From contig JAJYUJ010000002.1 of the NCBI GenBank assembly GCA_021792615.1, forward strand, positions 1-64,000: 64,000 bases of DNA, given 5' to 3'. Below, one piece after another: positions 60,079 through 64,000 of this stretch (its first letter is position 1; each line of letters opens with the position of its first letter). This DNA is from a bacterium. GTDB lineage: Bacteria > JAMCPX01. Both the position numbers and the translations under genes were made by a program. The notes under the pieces are model-generated. The model searched no databases, had not been told where the DNA came from, and saw only the letters and a program-made list of their open reading frames with translations.

Positions 60079-60555
60079 ATGGGTATGGCAATTCCTTTTC
60101 CAAGTGAAGAATGGATAGCGGAGTACAAGATAAAGATCAATTCAAACCCCAACTACAAAGAATCGGGGGCAAACTGGGAACACGGCACCATTGCTCTTAT
60201 TTTGCAGCTTGACGACGAGAATGCCCTTCAAAAGGCACGGCAGGATCCTATTTTGAGCAAGCAGCTCAAAGCGGATGAAACCGCAGTCGGGGTATGGCTT
60301 GACCTTTACCATGGCGTTTGCAAAGAGGCAAAGCGGGTATCGGTGGATGAGGCAAATAAGGCCAAATTCGTGATCTCCGGCGGATATGCACGCTGGAAGG
60401 CCGTTCTCAAAAAGGAGCTTGACCCGGTAAAAGGTATGATGCAGGGGAAATTAAAGCTCAAAGGAGATCTCCCCACAATCGTACGGTTCGTAAAAGCAGC
60501 CCAGGACCTGGTAGATTCTGCAACCATGATAGACACCAAGTTTGTGGATGAGTGA
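60079..60555 (+). CDS. SCP2 sterol-binding-domain protein
   Basis: 158 residues (a second ATG two codons in is equally likely). The C-terminal two thirds fit an SCP2-like lipid-binding fold: HGTIALILQLD, VGVWLDLYHGVC, KFVISGGYARWKAVL, MMQGKLKLKGDLPTIVRFVKAAQDLV. Such proteins bind fatty acyl or other hydrophobic molecules. An AAAAAGGAGG site lies upstream. It ends with a strong terminator, so it is the end of its transcription unit. Confidence 0.85.
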   Translation: MGMAIPFPSEEWIAEYKIKINSNPNYKESGANWEHGTIALILQLDDENALQKARQDPILSKQLKADETAVGVWLDLYHGVCKEAKRVSVDEANKAKFVISGGYARWKAVLKKELDPVKGMMQGKLKLKGDLPTIVRFVKAAQDLVDSATMIDTKFVDE

Positions 60556-60584
60556 TAAACAGGTTTGATACCGGCAGTGATGTA

Positions 60585-60629
60585 CAGGGGCTTGCCCGGA
60601 AAAGTTCAGGCGGGCCAGCCCCTGTTTTT
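60585..60629 (+). terminator. Intrinsic terminator after the SCP2 gene
   Basis: CAGGGGCT (60585-60592) and AGCCCCTG (60617-60624), extended inwards by GCCCG/CGGGC, then five T. A 13-bp stem with one bulge. Confidence 0.9.
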
Positions 60630-60652
60630 AACATTCAGTAAAGGAGTTGTTT

Positions 60653-61813
60653 ATGTATGACGCTGATCTGAATTTTATATTTCGTAACCCGACAAAGATC
60701 ATCTTTGGCAAAGGCTCTGCAAGCGAGGTATTACAGGAGGTAGAAGCCCTGAAAGGAAAAAAGGTTTTGCTGATAACGGATAAATTCCTTGAAAAGAGCG
60801 AGATGGTCGAGAAGGTAAAAAAGGCATTGTCCTCGAAATTCGCGGGTATGTTCTCCGATATAGAACCGGACACAGGCACCCATATCGTGAATAAAGGCGC
60901 GGATTATGCTAAATCCATAGGTGCGGATTGCATCGTAACGGTCGGGGGCGGCAGTTCCATAGACACGGCTAAGGGCATCGCCATAGTCCTTGCTCTGGGA
61001 GGGAAGATAGAAGATCATTCAGGTATAAATTTTCTTAACGGACCCATTACGCCGCACATCGTTATCCCGACCACAGCAGGGACGGGCAGCGAGGTCACGT
61101 ATGCTGCGGTAATAAAAGACCATTCGAAACACAGGAAACTTCTCTATGCGGACAACTATATAATCCCGAATGTCGGCATACTCGATCCCCTGATGACCCT
61201 CAGCATGCCTGCAAATGTCACCGCAGGTACAGGCATGGATGCAATGAGCCATTGTATTGAAGCAATGCATTCCCAGCAGGCAACACCGATCACAGACGGT
61301 CTTGCACTGCAGGGGATTCGGTTAATAGTCGAGTTTCTGCCTCAGGCGGTTGATAACGGTAAAGATATCAAGGCAAGGGGACAGATGCAGATAGCAGCGA
61401 ACCTGGCGGGTGTAGCCTTCGGCAATGCACAGGTAGGGGTAGTCCATGCCCTTGCCCACAGTGTCGGCGGCAGATTCGGTGTCCCGCATGGCGTTGCAAA
61501 CAGCATCCTGCTGCCGTATTGCATTGAGTACAATCTTGATGCTGTTGCAGACAAGTATAAGCTTGCAGCCCAGGCTATGGGTGTCGATATCAAAGGGCTG
61601 AGCGATGAAGCTGCGGCACATAAAGCCGCAGAGGCGATCTGGACACTGACAAAGCGTATAAAAATGCCCCAGAAATTAAGAGAGGTCGGCGTAAAAGAAG
61701 ACGGCCTGAAACAGGTTGCCGAAGATGCTATATCAGACGGTTCCATTGTATATAATGCAAAGCCGATATTCGATCCCGAAGAAACGTTAAAGATACTGAA
61801 ACAGGCATTTTGA
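60653..61813 (+). CDS. Iron-containing (group III) alcohol dehydrogenase
   Basis: 386 residues from ATG 60653; AAGGAG at 60641-60646 lies 6 bases upstream. NAD-binding VGGGSSIDTAKG near 100, PTTAGTGSEVT, and the iron ligands in GMDAMSHCIEAM and HALAHSVGGRFGVPHGVAN. It reduces an aldehyde or oxidises an alcohol or hydroxy-acid (for instance 1,3-propanediol, butanol or 4-hydroxybutyrate); the substrate cannot be told. It heads a run with an SCP2-like protein, a thioesterase and pgi. Confidence 0.93.
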   Translation: MYDADLNFIFRNPTKIIFGKGSASEVLQEVEALKGKKVLLITDKFLEKSEMVEKVKKALSSKFAGMFSDIEPDTGTHIVNKGADYAKSIGADCIVTVGGGSSIDTAKGIAIVLALGGKIEDHSGINFLNGPITPHIVIPTTAGTGSEVTYAAVIKDHSKHRKLLYADNYIIPNVGILDPLMTLSMPANVTAGTGMDAMSHCIEAMHSQQATPITDGLALQGIRLIVEFLPQAVDNGKDIKARGQMQIAANLAGVAFGNAQVGVVHALAHSVGGRFGVPHGVANSILLPYCIEYNLDAVADKYKLAAQAMGVDIKGLSDEAAAHKAAEAIWTLTKRIKMPQKLREVGVKEDGLKQVAEDAISDGSIVYNAKPIFDPEETLKILKQAF

Positions 61814-61815
61814 AA

Positions 61816-62235
61816 ATGGCCGGCATCACTATAGACCAATCAGCCCGGGACAATGGGTTGGCTGCAATGATACGGGACCTTATCACCCAGAATATAGTGA
61901 ACCACCCGGAAAGGGCGAAGGATTTAAATGCATTAAAGGGCAATATCGGGATCTCGGCCGGGGATATCGAGGTAAGCCTTACCCTGCAATGTAAGGAAGG
62001 TAACGTGGTTATCTATGACGGGATACAGCAGCCGTGCAAACTCCTCATAGCGACAGACTCGGACAATATCCTCAAGTTGAGCACCTTGAAGATAAAGGCT
62101 GGACTACCGTATTATTTTGACAAGACGGGCAGAGAAATTGTCGGCATGCTCTTCAATGGCAAGCTCAGGATTCAAGGGTTGTTCGCACATCTTCTGCTTC
62201 TTACCCACGTAACGAAGTTGTTCTCGGTCTATTGA
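61816..62235 (+). CDS. SCP2-like lipid-binding protein
   Basis: 139 residues from ATG 61816, 2 bases after the dehydrogenase stop. It has the second half of the SCP2 fold: DIEVSLTLQCKEGNVVIYDG, PCKLLIATDSDNILKL, GREIVGMLFNGKLRIQGLFAHLLLLTHVTKLF. It is only distantly like the SCP2 protein at 60079. Perhaps it carries an acyl chain for the neighbouring dehydrogenase or thioesterase. Confidence 0.7.
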   Translation: MAGITIDQSARDNGLAAMIRDLITQNIVNHPERAKDLNALKGNIGISAGDIEVSLTLQCKEGNVVIYDGIQQPCKLLIATDSDNILKLSTLKIKAGLPYYFDKTGREIVGMLFNGKLRIQGLFAHLLLLTHVTKLFSVY

Positions 62236-62245
62236 GGTCAAACCA

Positions 62246-62659
62246 GTGGAAGGGTTCAATCTCAAAACACAGGTAAGGGTTCGGTTTGTTGAAACCGATG
62301 CCCAGGGTATCGTCAACAACGGCACCTATATGACCTACCTTGAGGTTGCCAGGATAGAGTTTCTCAGGAAGGCCGGTATATCGGTAAAAGACAGATTGAA
62401 ATACGGAATAGATTTTGTGCTCGTGGAGGCATGCATCCATTATAAGAGCGCTGCGACTGCGGATGATGTCTTAAATATCTATGTCAAATTAAAGGAGTTG
62501 AAGGACAGGGCATTTACCCTTGAATACGTCATAACACAGGACGAAGATAACGAGCGTATCGTTGCGACCGCACATACGGTAACTGTTGCGGTCAACCCTG
62601 CAGTCATGAAGGCGTGCATGATTCCACAGAATGTACGGGAAATGTTTTTGTCGGTATAA
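62246..62659 (+). CDS. Acyl-CoA thioesterase of the YbgC/4HBT hotdog family
   Basis: 137 residues beginning with GTG. VRFVETDAQGIVNNGTYMTYLEVAR carries the catalytic-loop Asp and Asn common to YbgC-type enzymes (D..G..N...Y), and FLRKAGIS begins the long hotdog helix. It hydrolyses an acyl-CoA; chain length is unknown. Spacing to both neighbours (10 and 3 bases) supports one operon with the dehydrogenase and pgi. Confidence 0.9.
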   Translation: MEGFNLKTQVRVRFVETDAQGIVNNGTYMTYLEVARIEFLRKAGISVKDRLKYGIDFVLVEACIHYKSAATADDVLNIYVKLKELKDRAFTLEYVITQDEDNERIVATAHTVTVAVNPAVMKACMIPQNVREMFLSV

Positions 62660-62662
62660 ATT

Positions 62663-63979
62663 ATGAACATAGGCGATATATCCATAAACACCAATTTTGC
62701 CATGAGCCAGTACCTCTCTTCAAAGGACGGCATTCCGGCACATATGATAATGGCGGCCCAGGACAAAATAAATGTAACCGCTGAGGATCTTCTTCAATCA
62801 ATAACGAACAATAAGATAGGATTTTTGACTGTCCTTGATGATGCGGCAATGATAAAAGATATAAAGACCCTTGCCGGGAAATATCCCGCATCGAAATATA
62901 CAGACATTGTGGTCCTGGGCATCGGAGGTTCCGCACTCGGCGCACGTGCCATAAAACAGGCCTTCACCGGCACCTCAAAATCAAAAGTAACCGTCCATAT
63001 CCTCGACAATATAGATCCGGTACCGTTTTCCGCTCTGCTCCAGGAGATCCATCTGCAAAAAGCACTCGTTATTGCCATAAGCAAATCCGGCGAGACGGTT
63101 GAGACCATGGCACAGCTGTTTATCCTTATTAAGGATTTCAAAAAATTGATTGGCGCAAAGGCAATGGACAAACACTTTGTGTTTATAACCACACCCGGCA
63201 GCGGCGCGCTGTACCAATTGTCCCAGAAGTACGGTATTCCTGTTCTTTCCATCCCTCAGAACCTTGGAGGCAGATACTCCGTATTGTCTCCGGTAGGATT
63301 ATTCCCGGCTTCGTTTATGGATATAACCGTATCCGACTTCGTGGATGGCGGAAGGAAGATCCGCGATGTATTTATGAAAAGCAAGGGCGTGAACATAGGG
63401 GAAATAGCCGCCGTATATTACCTTATGCACAGGCAATTGAATAAAAACATCATGGTTTTTATGCCGTATTCTTCGCTTCTTACGGATTTTACCGAATGGA
63501 TTGCCCAACTATGGGCAGAAAGTCTCGGGAAAAAGCATTCGAGGGACGGCAAGGAGATTTATACCGGCAGTACCCCGGTCAGGGCACTCGGCGTCACAGA
63601 CCAGCACTCACAACTCCAGCTTTATAAAGAGGGACCCGCCGACAAGCTCATAACATTTATCGAGATAGCCAGGACAACTGCCAAAGAAAAGAAGATTGTG
63701 CCCATGCCTCCGGTGGATGTTGAATTTGGACACCTTTTCGGCAAAACGCTCGATATGCTGCTTCATGCGGAAATGAATGCCACGAGGATGTCGCTGATAA
63801 ATTCTGCGCGCCCATCGGTAACGATATCCATACCGGAACTTACCCCTAAAATCCTTGGTGAACTTTTTGTGTTCTTTGAATTGCTTGTCGTGTTCGTTGG
63901 GTACCTCTATCAGATAAACCCCTTTGACCAGCCGGGCGTGGAAGAAGGAAAAAGAATTCTCAAACAGCTTTTACACTAA
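62663..63979 (+). CDS. pgi: Glucose-6-phosphate isomerase
   Basis: 438 residues. SIS-type fold with GIGGSALGARA near 92, SKSGETVETMAQ and GGRYSVLSPVGLFP, the short (about 430-450 residue) Pgi form also found in Bacillus-like and some deltaproteobacterial genomes. It interconverts glucose-6-P and fructose-6-P. It lies 3 bases after the thioesterase gene. Its stop is 21 bases from the window end, so the whole gene is included. Confidence 0.95.
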   Translation: MNIGDISINTNFAMSQYLSSKDGIPAHMIMAAQDKINVTAEDLLQSITNNKIGFLTVLDDAAMIKDIKTLAGKYPASKYTDIVVLGIGGSALGARAIKQAFTGTSKSKVTVHILDNIDPVPFSALLQEIHLQKALVIAISKSGETVETMAQLFILIKDFKKLIGAKAMDKHFVFITTPGSGALYQLSQKYGIPVLSIPQNLGGRYSVLSPVGLFPASFMDITVSDFVDGGRKIRDVFMKSKGVNIGEIAAVYYLMHRQLNKNIMVFMPYSSLLTDFTEWIAQLWAESLGKKHSRDGKEIYTGSTPVRALGVTDQHSQLQLYKEGPADKLITFIEIARTTAKEKKIVPMPPVDVEFGHLFGKTLDMLLHAEMNATRMSLINSARPSVTISIPELTPKILGELFVFFELLVVFVGYLYQINPFDQPGVEEGKRILKQLLH

Positions 63980-64000
63980 TTTTTACAGGACCCGAAAGGC

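Overview
The window reads as a chromosomal segment of an anaerobic, sulfate-reducing bacterium, most likely a Desulfobacterota (deltaproteobacterial) lineage. The decisive evidence is one minus-strand cluster for the front end of dissimilatory sulfate reduction, sat-aprB-aprA-qmoA-qmoB-qmoC (28480 down to 20143). The housekeeping order tmk-holB-ricT-metG and the run pgpA-thpR-recA-pilT-alaS-rpmB are also familiar from that phylum. Two c-type multiheme cytochromes, many lipoproteins, a sigma-54 two-component pair and a GGDEF response regulator fit a Gram-negative anaerobe. dsrAB is not in the window, so the rest of the pathway must lie elsewhere, and the species cannot be named from this sequence alone.

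Layout. 1-4243: end of a multiheme cytochrome, an ankyrin lipoprotein, an MFS transporter, a diacylglycerol-kinase-like lipid kinase and a ferritin-like/VIT membrane protein. 4244-10005: an AT-richer accessory island with small proteins, two HEPN/MNT (HepT/MntA-like) gene pairs of opposite gene order, a broken hicA, a possible decayed antitoxin, a secreted HNH nuclease, MITE-like repeats and a pair of IS21-like ends. 10006-12891: tadA, an AMIN-domain amidase and an Slp lipoprotein. 13231-15587: histidine kinase plus sigma-54 activator. 15615-28480 (minus strand): the sulfate-activation and APS-reduction cluster, followed by a 60-residue membrane protein, TauE, a PEP-synthase-like protein and a YkgJ protein. 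28597-33128: CoA-disulfide-reductase/rhodanese fusion and a nine-heme lipoprotein. 33311-39570: the recA/alaS/rpmB operon. 39694-42150: a beta-propeller phosphoesterase lipoprotein. 42537-49125: metG-ricT-holB-tmk, rpe and a DsbA-like protein. 50553-54472: a small Sm-like protein, pepA, cobO and a B12-dependent acyl-CoA mutase. 56102-63979: ROK kinase, transketolase, a CinA-like protein, SCP2-like proteins, an iron alcohol dehydrogenase, a thioesterase and pgi.

How the genes work together. Sat makes APS, AprBA reduces it, and QmoABC feeds AprBA electrons from the quinone pool. TauE probably moves a sulfur oxyanion. The cobO-mutase overlap couples adenosylcobalamin supply to its user. The mutase carries the Phe/Gln active-site pair of isobutyryl-CoA mutase rather than the Tyr/Arg pair of methylmalonyl-CoA mutase. 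ROK kinase, Pgi, Rpe and transketolase cover hexose and pentose phosphate interconversion.

The most interesting signals are: a compact operator (two 20-bp inverted repeats 22 bp apart, laid over a good promoter) in front of the HTH-MNT/HEPN pair; the crowding of toxin-antitoxin modules and remnants around it; the ICM-type mutase signature; a direct-repeat promoter motif shared by sat and the CoA-disulfide reductase; and a thymidylate kinase whose C-terminal tail has been built from an intergenic 51-bp tandem repeat.
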